Assembly (NCBI RefSeq): GCF_040270295.1
Contig: NZ_JBELOE010000281.1
Length of the DNA stretch: 64,000 bases
Source of the DNA: Catenovulum sediminis
Lineage (GTDB): Bacteria; Pseudomonadota; Gammaproteobacteria; Enterobacterales; Alteromonadaceae
Direction: 5' to 3' (one strand)
Made by a program: the position numbers and the translations under genes. Positions 29,391 through 39,700 of the stretch are shown one piece after another. The first letter of the stretch is position 1. Each line of letters opens with the position of its first letter. The notes below the pieces were generated by a model that ran no database searches, was not told the DNA's origin, and saw only the letters and a list, made by a program, of their open reading frames with translations.

Positions 29391-29885
29391 ATGGCAACTG
29401 TAACACTAAAAGGCAATGCAATAGAAACTGTTGGCCAATTACCAGAGGTTGGTTCTCAACTACCGGACTTTAAGCTGGTTAAAACTGATTTAAGTGAAGT
29501 TTCGGCAAGTGACTTCCAAGGTAAAAAACTCGTATTAAATATTTTTCCGTCTGTTGATACGGGCACTTGTGCAACGTCTGTGCGCACTTTTAATCAACAA
29601 GCAGCAGAGATTGAAAATACAACTGTATTATGTGTTTCCGCAGATTTACCTTTTGCTTTGGCACGTTTTTGTGGCGCAGAAGGTATTGAAAATGTAGAAA
29701 GTGCTTCAGGCTTTCGTTCTTCATTTGGTGAAGACTATGGCTTAACCTTTAAAACAGGTCCTTTGGCCGGTTTATATTCACGCTGTGTTGTTGTGGCAGA
29801 TGAAAACGGCAAGGTTTTATACACTGAACAAGTCGCCGAAACGGCAGATGAGCCAGACTACAAAGCAGCATTGTCTGCGCTATAA
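29391..29885 (+). CDS. tpx: Thiol peroxidase
   Basis: 164 residues. The peroxidatic Cys60 in DTGTCATSVRTFN and the resolving Cys about 34 residues later (ARFCG) match the atypical 2-Cys Tpx family, which reduces hydroperoxides with thioredoxin. An AAAAGGAG ribosome site precedes the ATG. It is transcribed alone, ending at a strong terminator. Confidence 0.96.
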   Translation: MATVTLKGNAIETVGQLPEVGSQLPDFKLVKTDLSEVSASDFQGKKLVLNIFPSVDTGTCATSVRTFNQQAAEIENTTVLCVSADLPFALARFCGAEGIENVESASGFRSSFGEDYGLTFKTGPLAGLYSRCVVVADENGKVLYTEQVAETADEPDYKAALSAL

Positions 29886-29894
29886 ATCAATAGT

Positions 29895-29925
29895 ACGGGG
29901 TAAGTTGATATTTACCCCGTTTTTT
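29895..29925 (+). terminator. Rho-independent terminator of tpx
   Basis: ACGGGGTAA (29895-29903) pairs with TTACCCCGT (29912-29920), followed by a run of T. Confidence 0.92.
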
Positions 29926-30004
29926 CCCTTACTAGTACTTCGCTATTATTTCGCTTTTATCTCGCTATTGGTTAACTATTAGTTAGTCATAACGCTTTGT
30001 TAGC

Positions 30005-30958
30005 TTAAACAATCCGGTTTGTTGATTTATCTAATTTAAAGTTTTCGATATTGTGCGCGATGATGTTCACCAACCTTTGTCTGGCTTGTTGGCTGGACCA
30101 AGCCGTGTGTGGTGTCAAAATTAAATTGTGCAAACTTTTATCTAATAAAACATGCCCTTTCGGTGGTGGTTCGATTGATAATCCATCCAATAACGCAGCT
30201 TGTATACGGTTTTCTTTTAGTGCCAGCGCCAAAGCTTCTTCATCAATTAATCCCCCTCGCGCGGCGTTGATTAAAATCGCGCTGGGTTGCATTTGCGCTA
30301 AGAAATCTTTGTTCACCATTTTTTGATTGTCGTTTGTCAGTGGACAATGTAATGAAATAATATCGGCTTGCTGGAGTACAGTGTCAAATGCAATCCGGCC
30401 GGCTCGGATGGTTTGACGGTTTGGTCGTTCTGCTATCAGTACCTGCATGCCAAACGCCTGTGCTAATTGAGCGGTCGCCTGACCTGTTGCACCAAAACCG
30501 ATAATGCCAAGTTTCTTATCTTGTAAATCAAATATCGGATAGTCTAATAAACTAAAATTGGGACTATTTTCCCAGCGTCCGTCTATACTGGCTGCATGGT
30601 AACGGCTAATTTGATTGGCCCAATTTAACAGCATGGCGAATACATGTTGTGCCACACTGACCGTTGAATAACCTTGTACATTGTAAACTGCAATATTAGC
30701 GGATTTACAAGCGGCTATCTCAATATTGTTGTAGCCGGTTGCGGCGACACAGATTAATTTTAGCTTTTTTGCGATTATAAAATCTTCGGCATTTAAATTC
30801 ACCTTGTTACTAATGATCACATCTGCTTGTTGTAAATAAACGTTTTTATCTGCTAAAAACGCATTTTTAGAAAGCAAAGTTAAATTATCACATTGGTTTT
30901 TAAGTAAGGTGTAATCAACTTCACCCAGGGTATCGGCGTCTGCAAAAATAACATTCAT
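30005..30958 (-). CDS. D-2-hydroxyacid dehydrogenase (hydroxypyruvate/glyoxylate reductase-like)
   Basis: 317 residues. Seen: the NAD-binding GIIGFGATG, the substrate Arg in NAARGGLID, a Glu in SIEPP and the acid-base His in LTPHTAW, the standard catalytic set. The family reduces 2-keto acids such as hydroxypyruvate to D-2-hydroxyacids with NAD(P)H. Substrate cannot be set from sequence. It stands alone, convergent with tpx. Confidence 0.9.
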   Translation of the reverse strand: MNVIFADADTLGEVDYTLLKNQCDNLTLLSKNAFLADKNVYLQQADVIISNKVNLNAEDFIIAKKLKLICVAATGYNNIEIAACKSANIAVYNVQGYSTVSVAQHVFAMLLNWANQISRYHAASIDGRWENSPNFSLLDYPIFDLQDKKLGIIGFGATGQATAQLAQAFGMQVLIAERPNRQTIRAGRIAFDTVLQQADIISLHCPLTNDNQKMVNKDFLAQMQPSAILINAARGGLIDEEALALALKENRIQAALLDGLSIEPPPKGHVLLDKSLHNLILTPHTAWSSQQARQRLVNIIAHNIENFKLDKSTNRIV

Positions 30959-31054
30959 GGGTATCTTCCTGCTTTCTTTAGTGAAAAGTGCTATAACTTA
31001 AATAGAGCTGATCTTATCAGCATAAACTATTTTTTGGCAGTAAAGGGAATCTCT

Positions 31055-31339
31055 ATGTATATAGTAACCGTTGAGTACGTCATTGATTCGGGGCATATTT
31101 TAACTTTTTTAGATGCCGTATTAGAAAACGCGGAAACATCGCTTCACCAAGAACCTGGCTGTCATCAGTTTGATGTTAATCAAAGTCACGAAAACCCAAC
31201 ACAGTTTTTTTTATATGAGCAATTTAACAGCGATGTTGATTTTCAACAGCATTTAGAAAGTGAACATTATTTAACGTTTTCACGTAATGTGAGTCATTGG
31301 GTTATCAGTAAAGAAGTTCGAACCTGGTATAGTTGTTAG
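31055..31339 (+). CDS. Antibiotic biosynthesis monooxygenase (ABM) domain protein
   Basis: 94 residues from ATG 31055, chosen because TAAAGGGA sits about seven bases upstream; TTG 31034 only adds a leader. Seen: a short ferredoxin-like fold with the family pattern EPGCHQFDV and a later block around FLYEQFNSDVDFQQHLES. Relatives such as YgiN are quinol monooxygenases or act on small ketones or aldehydes. No signal peptide. It may share a transcript with the next gene, 49 bases on. Confidence 0.85.
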   Translation: MYIVTVEYVIDSGHILTFLDAVLENAETSLHQEPGCHQFDVNQSHENPTQFFLYEQFNSDVDFQQHLESEHYLTFSRNVSHWVISKEVRTWYSC

Positions 31340-31388
31340 AATCGGATATCTTTGTATCCGCTTAATAATTTTTAATTTGAGGTTTTGT

Positions 31389-32207
31389 GTGCGCATTTCT
31401 GTTTTGGGAGCTGGCTGGTTAGGTTTACCATTTGCTCAATTATTGATTGAAAAAGGGCATCAGGTACAAGTATCAAAACGCAGCGAGGAAGGTGTTAAAC
31501 AATTGCAGGCGCAAGGGCTCAATGCAATCCAGTTTGACGCAGATAATTTATTAAAGGATGAACATATCAATTTAGATAATGCACAATTAAGCGATTTTTT
31601 TAACTGTGATTTATTGCTGATTACCATCCCCCCCGGCTTTAGACAAGGGCGAGGGCAGCAATACCCTGAATTAATCCGTGCCATTGTGAAACAGGCAAAA
31701 ATAGATGGCACCCGCAATATTATTTTTACCTCATCTACCGCTGTTTATCCAGATGTTGACGCGCAACTAACGGAAGACGACGCGACAAACTGGAATGAAA
31801 AAGCCGAACTTTTGTTAGCAGCAGAAAATGCTATTCAGCAGTCGGATTCCAACTGGTTGATTTGCCGCTTGGCTGGTTTGTTTGGCCCGCAGCGCAACCC
31901 AGCTCGATTCGTAAAGCATATGCGGGCTATCAATAAAAATGCGATCGCGAATATGGTGCATTTAAACGAAGTTTGCAGCGCTTTATTGTTTTTAATAGAA
32001 AAACAAGTCAGTCACCAAATTGTTAATATTTCAAGCAAGCATGTTGTCAGCAAATTAGATTTTTATACAGCCGCACTGACCCACTGTGATGAATCTATCA
32101 ATTTGCCAGAAATAATTGACGGTACGCAAACAAAAACAATAAATGTGAACAAGTTAAAGGCAATGGGTTATCATTTCCTTTATGATTCTGCGATTGACGC
32201 GCTTTAG
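31389..32207 (+). CDS. NAD(P)-binding epimerase-like (YeeZ-type SDR) protein
   Basis: 272 residues. GTG 31389 is taken as the start because GAGG lies six bases upstream and it opens directly into VRISVLGAGWLGLPFA, the Rossmann nucleotide loop. The central TSSTAVYPD block is that of extended short-chain dehydrogenase/epimerases; the YxxxK pair is not obvious. The substrate is unknown. Confidence 0.8.
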   Translation: MRISVLGAGWLGLPFAQLLIEKGHQVQVSKRSEEGVKQLQAQGLNAIQFDADNLLKDEHINLDNAQLSDFFNCDLLLITIPPGFRQGRGQQYPELIRAIVKQAKIDGTRNIIFTSSTAVYPDVDAQLTEDDATNWNEKAELLLAAENAIQQSDSNWLICRLAGLFGPQRNPARFVKHMRAINKNAIANMVHLNEVCSALLFLIEKQVSHQIVNISSKHVVSKLDFYTAALTHCDESINLPEIIDGTQTKTINVNKLKAMGYHFLYDSAIDAL

Positions 32208-32325
32208 CGTATGTTTGGTTTTTGTTGGTAACTTACAAAGTAAGTTGTCGGTTTATTTTACAAAGAAGCGTCTAAACTTTCGTGTCGATAGTGTAAGCTT
32301 ATAATTCGGTTAGTTTTTATTATCT

Positions 32326-32341
32326 TGGTTTGGTTTTTGCT
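32326..32341 (+). promoter_or_regulatory. Candidate sigma-54 (-24/-12) promoter of the PEP-CTERM gene
   Basis: TGG at 32326-32328 and TTGCT at 32337-32341 give the exact GG-N10-GC spacing of sigma-54 promoters (GG 32327-32328, GC 32339-32340). The -24 element matches the consensus only in TGG and a later G. It would start RNA about 55 bases before the ATG at 32407. PEP-CTERM genes in other bacteria are often controlled by PrsK/PrsR with sigma-54. Confidence 0.55.
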
Positions 32342-32406
32342 TGGTGCTATTCGGTAAGGTATAAAATTCATTTTAACCCAGTATTTAGATTGTAGGGATC
32401 TGTATA

Positions 32407-33186
32407 ATGAAAAAAATATTAATGTCGGCGGCTTTGTTGGCCATCTCTGCAACAGCGCAAGCCGCTGTTGAAACCTATACGTTTAACATGTTAGGCAATG
32501 GTACTGGTGGTGTGACGTATAATAATGCATCTGCTTATTCTTCACTCAGTTTTTCTGACAGACAAGGTAGTAATACTATCACTGCGGATATGACCGCTTG
32601 GTCTGATACATATGGTGACAATGATGACATCATTAAAGATGGTAATTTTTATAAGTGGTATTCTGATGGTTGGGGTATAGTTAATGATGACGAAAGTTCC
32701 TCAGATGATCCTGGACACTCTATAGATAACACTGGTTGGTGGGCTGACTACGATTTTATTCTTGTCGAATTCAGTGAGTCAGTAGAACTATCTGGTATCG
32801 ACCTGGGTTGGGATTATGGCTCTACCGCTGACCTGAGTTTTGTAGCACTTGGAGATTCGGCGCCTATTATGGATGGTAAGAAGTGGAGTGACTTTACAGG
32901 ATACGACTCTTTTAATGAAACAATCAATGACAGCTACAGTGGCAACGACGGTTACTATCAGCTTGATTCAGGTTTAGAGTCCACCTACTGGCTTGTTGGC
33001 GCTTATAATCATATCTTTGGTGATTGTTTGACGACAAATAATGATGGCTTTAAATTAGCTGGCTTACAAGTTAAAGCAAGCTCAGATCCTTCTGGCCGTC
33101 CGATTCCTGCCCCAGAGCCTGCTAGTTTAGCTGTTTTTGGTTTAGGCATGTTAGGGTTGATGTGGCAGCGTAAACGCAACGCCTAA
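32407..33186 (+). CDS. PEP-CTERM exosortase-target surface protein
   Basis: 259 residues. An N-terminal signal peptide (about 1-20, ending ATAQA) starts the protein; the C-terminus has the sorting signal: PAPEPAS, a hydrophobic stretch and RKRNA. Exosortase recognises PEP, cleaves and anchors or releases the protein at the cell surface, often with exopolysaccharide. The middle is rich in Asp, Ser, Gly, Trp and Tyr, with no catalytic motif I recognise. It resembles the exosortase-dependent surface proteins of marine gammaproteobacteria. The gene has its own candidate promoter and terminator. No exosortase lies in this window. Confidence 0.9.
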   Translation: MKKILMSAALLAISATAQAAVETYTFNMLGNGTGGVTYNNASAYSSLSFSDRQGSNTITADMTAWSDTYGDNDDIIKDGNFYKWYSDGWGIVNDDESSSDDPGHSIDNTGWWADYDFILVEFSESVELSGIDLGWDYGSTADLSFVALGDSAPIMDGKKWSDFTGYDSFNETINDSYSGNDGYYQLDSGLESTYWLVGAYNHIFGDCLTTNNDGFKLAGLQVKASSDPSGRPIPAPEPASLAVFGLGMLGLMWQRKRNA

Positions 33187-33213
33187 TTTACGACCTTATA
33201 TAACCAGATTCCG

Positions 33214-33245
33214 AAAAAAAGATGGCTTAGGCCATCTTTTTTTTT
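33214..33245 (+). terminator. Strong bidirectional rho-independent terminator
   Basis: AAAAAAAGATGGC pairs with GCCATCTTTTTTT around a TTAG loop, isolating the PEP-CTERM gene from the TPR gene that follows. Confidence 0.95.
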
Positions 33246-33308
33246 GTTATAGTTTGCAACCAAAGAACCGGACTAATCGTTTGCTCAAACAGTTGAATTG
33301 GAATTCGC

Positions 33309-36107
33309 ATGAAGCTTAAAGCAATTTTTTTATTATCAAGCTTATTAACGGTACAGGTTTTCGCTGATGAGAGCCATTATGAAGATGCATTAAAATCATT
33401 TAATGAACAAGACTTCGATACGGCTTATATTCACTTAAAAAATGCGTTAAAAGAAAACAACAATCACCTACCCGCAAAAATATTGTATGCAAAGTTGCTA
33501 CTGCGAAATCGCTATTACAGCGAAGCGATTGAAGAATATCAAAAAGCATTTCAGGCGGGCGCAGATATCAACCTGATTATTGAGGATTGGGCAACCGCCT
33601 TGTTGTTGGATAAACAATACCAAGAAGTGATTGCTTTGGGTTTAGGTAAACCGCTCAACCGAGAAAGCCAGTTTGATTGGCTAATGTTACAGGCACTTGC
33701 ATTTGAACATATAGGGCAGTTTGAAACAGCTAAACAAAGTTACCAAAAAGCCTTGCAGTTACAGCCGAATAATTCTCGCGTATTAAATAGCATCGCCTGG
33801 AACGAAATAAAACAAGGTAATTATGAAAGCGCTGCTGCTTTAGTTGAACAAGCGCTATTGGCCAATTCAGCCGATGTTAAAAGCTGGCATTTAAAAGGCA
33901 AGTTATATGAAATTCAGGGAAAGACAGAAGACGCATTAAAAACTTACCAAACTGCACATAACCTGTTACCGCAGGATACCGTTATTATGCGTTCATTGGC
34001 CGGCGTATATGTAAAGTTAGATGAATTGACAAAAGCACAAGAATTAGTCGATAAAATATTAGAGCAAGATGATACTGACGCTGAGGCTTTGTTGCTGCGT
34101 AGTTGGATATTAGCGGAGCAAAACAATAATGACGAAGCGGCTAAAGTGCAAAAAGAACTACTCGAAAAAATGTCATTGATCCCCGAAGAAGAGCTCAAAC
34201 AGCGCGTTTCTTTATTGTTTATCAGGGGGCTAACGGCTTTTGCTCAAGGTAATGTAGAGCAAGCGCGCAACGACTTAGAATCATACGTAGAACAAACCCC
34301 AGGAGATTTAAAGGCAATTGATTTGCTGGCTGATATCTACTTAAAGCTAGGCCAACAAGATGCAGCTATGAGCTTGTTTCAACGTAATGAAACCTATTTA
34401 TTTGAGAGTCTCCCGTTATCACTAAAATTGTCGCAAATGTATTTACAGCAAGGTCAATATTATCGTGCTGATTTGTTTTTAAGTGAATTAAGAGAGCGAT
34501 ATCCAGATAACGAGCAAGTCATTTTGTTATCTGCACAAACCCTGATTGCGCGGGGTAAGCAAGATAGTGCAGTTAAAATGATAGAGCAAAGTGGGTTAGG
34601 TAATGGTCAGCAAACCAGTAAGGGTTTGCAATTGTCTCAAGCTTTATTGTTTTTACAGTCGGGTGCTTATGACAAGTCTTTAGAGATTGCTAATCAACTG
34701 TTAGCCGAAAATGAAAATCAAATTGATTATTTATTGTTAAAAGGCGCCAGTTTATTAAAGCTAAACCAATTAGCAGAAGCAGAAGCTGTCCTCAATGAAG
34801 TGATTAGTCAGCAAGATAAACACTTTAGCGCTCGCTTTAACTTAGCGCAATTACATAAAATTCGCGGTGATTACACTAAAGCGCAACAACTGTTGGCTAA
34901 TTTAACCGTTGAAAGACCGGATCATAAACAAGTCAGTTTTATGTTAGCTGAAGTTGAATTTAGATTAGGCAATTTGCAACTGGCAGAAGATATGCTGGCT
35001 AAACTGGCTGTTTTAGACAGGCAAAATAAAGCGGTTGCAGAAATTTACAGTCAAGTTTTATTAGCCCAAGGGAAAGCTGAAGATGCTTTAGTACAAATTA
35101 ATCGTCTTAATAAACTCGATACCTTGAACCCAGAATACTTGTGGCAACGCGCATTAATTTATATTGAGCTTGCCCAAATCCCAGATGCAATGAATGATAT
35201 GGATGTGTTATTTGGTATATGGGCTGAAGATGCGCAAAAATTATATAATTTGAGCCAGTTGCAGGTGCGAGTTAATGCGCTGCCTAAAGCGCAGCGCAGT
35301 TTACAAAAAGCGATTAGTCTGCAACCAGAAGCCGCCATTTTGCATTTTGAAATGGTGAAGCTTTTAATTCAGCAAAATAAATTGGCTTTAGCCGATGCAA
35401 AACTAAATGTGTTAACTGAGAAATATGAAAACAATGCCAATCTAGCGTTACTGAAAGGGGATTTAGCAGATAAACTTAATCAACCAGACGTAGCCTATCA
35501 GTATTACTATCAAGCGCTAGAGCTCGACAGTAATTTTGTAGCGGCTGCTGCAAAATTGTATCAGTTGTCTAAACAAGGGATAGAAACACAAAAAACAACA
35601 CAAGTTTTGCAACGAATTTCACAACGCAATCCGGATAATGTTTTTCATCAAAATTTGTTGGCCGATCATTATCTGAATATTGGCAATAACCAACAGGCTA
35701 AAGAGCAGTATTTGGCGCTATTGCAAAATGATAATTTTAAAGCCAATCATATAGTGCTTAACAATCTGGCAAATTTATATCTGCCGGAGAATCCAGCGGC
35801 TGCGCAAGGTTATATTGAACAAGCAATGCGTTTAAAAACAAACTCTGCTGCGGTACTGGATACGCAAGGTTGGATTTTTTATTTGCAAAATAACTACCGT
35901 AAAGCGTTGGAGTTGTTTCGACAAGCATATGTGATTAATTCTTCCGATCCGACCATTCGTTATCATTTAGCTGCAACTTTAGATAAATTAGGACGCCGGC
36001 AAGAAGCCATTCAAGAGCTCAATAGTGCACTGAGTTTAAGTGAAGACTTTGTGCAAGTGCAGCAAGCTAGAACTTTACTTGAACAATTGTCACAAAACGA
36101 AATTTAA
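33309..36107 (+). CDS. PrsT-like TPR protein of a PEP-CTERM/exosortase system
   Basis: 932 residues with a signal peptide (about 1-19, ending VFA) and tetratricopeptide repeats through almost the whole length, with clear units such as YQKALQLQPNN and later LQKAISLQPEA. Length and repeat layout fit PrsT, the periplasmic or outer-membrane TPR protein found with exosortase and polysaccharide export genes. Position one gene after a PEP-CTERM protein supports that. Other long secreted TPR proteins cannot be ruled out. A short downstream lipoprotein gene follows after 16 bases. Confidence 0.82.
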   Translation: MKLKAIFLLSSLLTVQVFADESHYEDALKSFNEQDFDTAYIHLKNALKENNNHLPAKILYAKLLLRNRYYSEAIEEYQKAFQAGADINLIIEDWATALLLDKQYQEVIALGLGKPLNRESQFDWLMLQALAFEHIGQFETAKQSYQKALQLQPNNSRVLNSIAWNEIKQGNYESAAALVEQALLANSADVKSWHLKGKLYEIQGKTEDALKTYQTAHNLLPQDTVIMRSLAGVYVKLDELTKAQELVDKILEQDDTDAEALLLRSWILAEQNNNDEAAKVQKELLEKMSLIPEEELKQRVSLLFIRGLTAFAQGNVEQARNDLESYVEQTPGDLKAIDLLADIYLKLGQQDAAMSLFQRNETYLFESLPLSLKLSQMYLQQGQYYRADLFLSELRERYPDNEQVILLSAQTLIARGKQDSAVKMIEQSGLGNGQQTSKGLQLSQALLFLQSGAYDKSLEIANQLLAENENQIDYLLLKGASLLKLNQLAEAEAVLNEVISQQDKHFSARFNLAQLHKIRGDYTKAQQLLANLTVERPDHKQVSFMLAEVEFRLGNLQLAEDMLAKLAVLDRQNKAVAEIYSQVLLAQGKAEDALVQINRLNKLDTLNPEYLWQRALIYIELAQIPDAMNDMDVLFGIWAEDAQKLYNLSQLQVRVNALPKAQRSLQKAISLQPEAAILHFEMVKLLIQQNKLALADAKLNVLTEKYENNANLALLKGDLADKLNQPDVAYQYYYQALELDSNFVAAAAKLYQLSKQGIETQKTTQVLQRISQRNPDNVFHQNLLADHYLNIGNNQQAKEQYLALLQNDNFKANHIVLNNLANLYLPENPAAAQGYIEQAMRLKTNSAAVLDTQGWIFYLQNNYRKALELFRQAYVINSSDPTIRYHLAATLDKLGRRQEAIQELNSALSLSEDFVQVQQARTLLEQLSQNEI

Positions 36108-36123
36108 AAATTAAAGGAATATT

Positions 36124-36636
36124 ATGAAAAACTTATTCGCAATAACAGGTGCAGCTGCAATGGTGTGCTTATTGTCCTCATGTGCCAGTACTGACAATGA
36201 AGCCGAATTGACAGAAACTTTGCCTTTTATTCATATTAATATCAACTCAGGTGAAGCTGACTTACTAGACCGAGAAGTTGCTTGTAATAATACGTATCAG
36301 TTTAGATTTGGCCAGTCTCTTTCTGAACAATCTTTCGCTTATAAAAACTTGCAGGCTAAATATGTTTCAGGCGTCGCGACTATCATTGGTACACCTGCCG
36401 AAAATGCAAACTGTGTTGTTACTTTATCATTGCAGGCTGAGCTATTTGCCAGCATCAGTAACGAAGAGATTATCAATGGTGCCGCTGTTTATCAGGGCGA
36501 CTTTATTCAATCTATTCATTTGGCGCCACAACAACTGAATCTAGAGCAGGATAATTATGCCCAGCTAATCGATGCCGCGTTATTATTTTCTGCTGCAATT
36601 CATCAACGGCAAGTACCTGTGGGCGCTTACCGGTAA
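36124..36636 (+). CDS. Small lipoprotein of unknown function
   Basis: 170 residues with a lipobox LSSC placing the lipidated Cys near residue 20, so it is a predicted lipoprotein. Two further Cys (near residues 58 and 100) could form a disulfide. I do not recognise the domain. AAAGGA precedes the ATG. The 16-base gap to the TPR gene indicates one transcript, so it probably works in the same surface system. Confidence 0.75.
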   Translation: MKNLFAITGAAAMVCLLSSCASTDNEAELTETLPFIHININSGEADLLDREVACNNTYQFRFGQSLSEQSFAYKNLQAKYVSGVATIIGTPAENANCVVTLSLQAELFASISNEEIINGAAVYQGDFIQSIHLAPQQLNLEQDNYAQLIDAALLFSAAIHQRQVPVGAYR

Positions 36637-36670
36637 TAATTTCTACTTTGACAAAAGTTTGACGCAAAAC

Positions 36671-36686
36671 TGGCACTAATTTAGCA
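36671..36686 (+). promoter_or_regulatory. Candidate sigma-54 promoter of the giant lipoprotein gene
   Basis: TGGCAC (36671-36676), a perfect -24 core, and TAGCA (36682-36686; consensus TTGCA) with the exact GG-N10-GC spacing (GG 36672-36673, GC 36684-36685). RNA would start about 40 bases before the TTG at 36735. With the site before the PEP-CTERM gene it suggests shared control. Confidence 0.65.
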
Positions 36687-36734
36687 GTGAATCAATACTA
36701 AACTATTGGTGTCTGATGTTTTGCGGAGTTCAGC

Positions 36735-39700
36735 TTGCGACGTATTTTAATCTTAATTTTTTGCCTGTTAACTTTATCAGCTTGTGGGGGCGGTGGTGAA
36801 AGTACTGACGGGAATAATAATCAAGGTGGATCCGGCGAGCAAAATGATGGCAATAACACGCCTGTATTAGCAAGCCAGTTAACGTTTGATGGCAAACAAT
36901 TGCCCGCAGAATGTGAATTTGAAAACAATCAACTCAGAAACTTTCCTCAATGTAACCCAGAATTTAGTATTTCGTTGGCTTCTGGCAGTGCGCAAGGGGC
37001 CAGTTTTGTCGGTCAGGTGTCAGAAGATGGTGGTATCAGTTGGCAAAATGTAACCACAGATAATAACCGAGTATTTGTTGTCGATCTTGTTAACCGCACC
37101 GGTAATTTGTCGGTCCGCGCTTTGATGCAGTTTGATGGCGAACAAACCGTTACCGATGTTGTTGAGCTGCAAATATTAGACAATTCTATCGAAATTCTGA
37201 GCGCTAACGACTTTGCAGTCGCAAAAACTTTGTATTTAAAGATAGAGGAATCGCAAAGAATCACTTTGCCGAGCTGTCGCGATCCTCAAGACGATAAGCA
37301 TAAAGTTATTTTAAGTTTAAACGGCCGTTTTTTATTGGAGCAAAGCTCAGGCGTTACGATACCGTTAAATGCCAAGTTGTTTAAACAAAATGATGTTATT
37401 TCAGCCAGTTGCCAAGACGATTTAGGGGCAATTCAAACTGCGCCGGGCAGTTTGCAAATTTCGTTTGCGAATAATCCAAACAATAACCAGCCGCCTGTCG
37501 TCAGCTTTTTAAATTTAGATGATACGACAAAATACTTTTCCGGAAAAATCCGAGACCAACAGTTATTAGATATTTGTGTTTTTGCCTCAGATGCTGAAGG
37601 TCAAAACCTGACAGCGACTTTTAACGCAGATATTGAATCGACGAGCCAAACCAATCAAACAGAAACAATTGATTTAACGGCCAATGGTTTATGTACCCAA
37701 TTAGAAACGCATAGCCTAGGTAACAACAAGGTCACCATTAATGCCGCGGTGACCGACGGTTTAGATGAAACGCCAGCGAGTTTATCTTTGGGCGTGATTC
37801 ATCAGGATACTTTGCCGTTGGCAAGCGCACAAAACTCATCTTGTTTAGTCGGCGAGGCACAGAAAACGGTGCCAATTGACATACCAAGGGATACAGAGTT
37901 TGACGTTTTTTCTGTCGCTGTAGTGGATGCGCAAAGTGGTGAGCTGCTAAAAACGCTGGAGCAAACTGAAAGTGCAAGTATTACATTTTCTTGTCAACAG
38001 GCAGGGTTAACGCGTTATCAACTGACGACCAGCAGTCGTGATGCCAGTGTTTCTAGTATCACCTATAGTCACAGTGTGACTAACACGGGAAATCAAGCGC
38101 CAGAGTTAGCGATAGATGTTGAAGGCGAACGTGTTGGGCTTTTATATCGTGATAATCAGGATTTGCAAATATGTATTGATGCGCAAGATGCAGATAATGA
38201 TGTATTGACGAGCGAATTAGCCTATCAGTGGGGTAATGGTAATAAAGCCAATTTATCACTTACTGATAACTGTGCTGAATTATCGACCCAAGGTCGAGGT
38301 GGTCAAAAGCTTATTTTGTTTGCCAGTGCTAACGATGGGCAAACTCAGGTCGAAAAAAGCTTAAACCTGAATACCATTCACTCAGATACCATTCAATTTG
38401 CGGTAACCCAAAGTAACAGCTGTATCGAAGGAAATGATAATCTACTCTACTCAATTTCATTGCCCGCAGATTCGGAAGGGGATAGCCATACGCTGGACGT
38501 ATTAGATTTAGACAGCCAAACCGTGCTGCACTCATTGGGGGCGGTTAACAATGGTTCGTTTGAATTAAGCTGCCAAACGGTCGGCCAGCAAGCTTTTGTA
38601 CTACTGACACGTAGCCGCGGTTTAAGTGTTGTGTCCACCAATTATTTGCATACAGTAACCGAAGCCGAAAACTTAGAGCCAGAAGTGAGTTATACACTTG
38701 AAGGTGAGCAGATAGGTCAGCCAGCAGAACTTAATTTTCGCGACAATCAGAATATCTCTCTTTGTGTCACGGGGGACGATCCTGAAGGGCAGCCGGTTTC
38801 AGTGAGTGGACGTTTTGGTTTTAATGGCAATTTAGATAATGTAATCAACCTGCAAAACAATTGTCAGGCAATTAGTTTATTTGATCGTGGCGGGCAAACG
38901 CTGCAAATTGATATTCAGGGCAGTGATGGTGAAGTACAAAATAACCTTGATCCCATCATTATCAATGTTGCGCGCGATACCATTCAGGTTGCCAGTAGTC
39001 AGTCGCAAACCTGTGAAATTGGCGATTCATCCTTAACTTACACAGTAGCTGTACCGGATGATACAGAAGGCGATAACAATCAATTATTGGTTTTAAATGC
39101 AAACGACAACGCGGTGATTTCTAGCTTGGGAGTCGTTAACAGCGCGGCCAGTTTTAGTTTGCCGTGCAATACGCTAGGCACAACTGAATTTTATATCCGC
39201 AATCAAAGTAGAGGTTTAACGACCTTTTCGCGTATCTACAATCATACTGTTGACTCGGCGCCTAATCAGCCACCGAGAGTTACCTTAGTGGTTTTAAATG
39301 CAGAAATGATTGACGATGAACTCAGAGATAATCAAAATATTTCTGCCTGTGCAATTGCATCAGATGAAGACGGGGATAATTTAACCACCACGTTGCACTA
39401 TCGTTTAGACGATGAAGAAGCACAGCAAGTAAGTCTCAATTCAGGCTGTGGTGAAATCTCACTGGATGCCGCGGGTAATCGCACAATACAAATAACGGCC
39501 AGTACAAGTGATGGATCGGATAGCGACTTAGATGTGAGAAGTTGGACGATTCATCAGGATACCTTGCCTTTTGCCTACAGCCAAAGCCAAACTTGCCGAC
39601 AAGGTGATGCAGCGCGCATCTATATAGTTAATATGAATGCGGATGTTGAAGGTGATGAATTTTCGCTGGCCGTATATCACGCAACCAATAATCAACTGAT

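Noticed and set aside
33271..33289. Sigma-54-like element before the PrsT-like gene
   Set aside because: The GG-to-GC spacing is 11 rather than 10 and the -24 core does not match.
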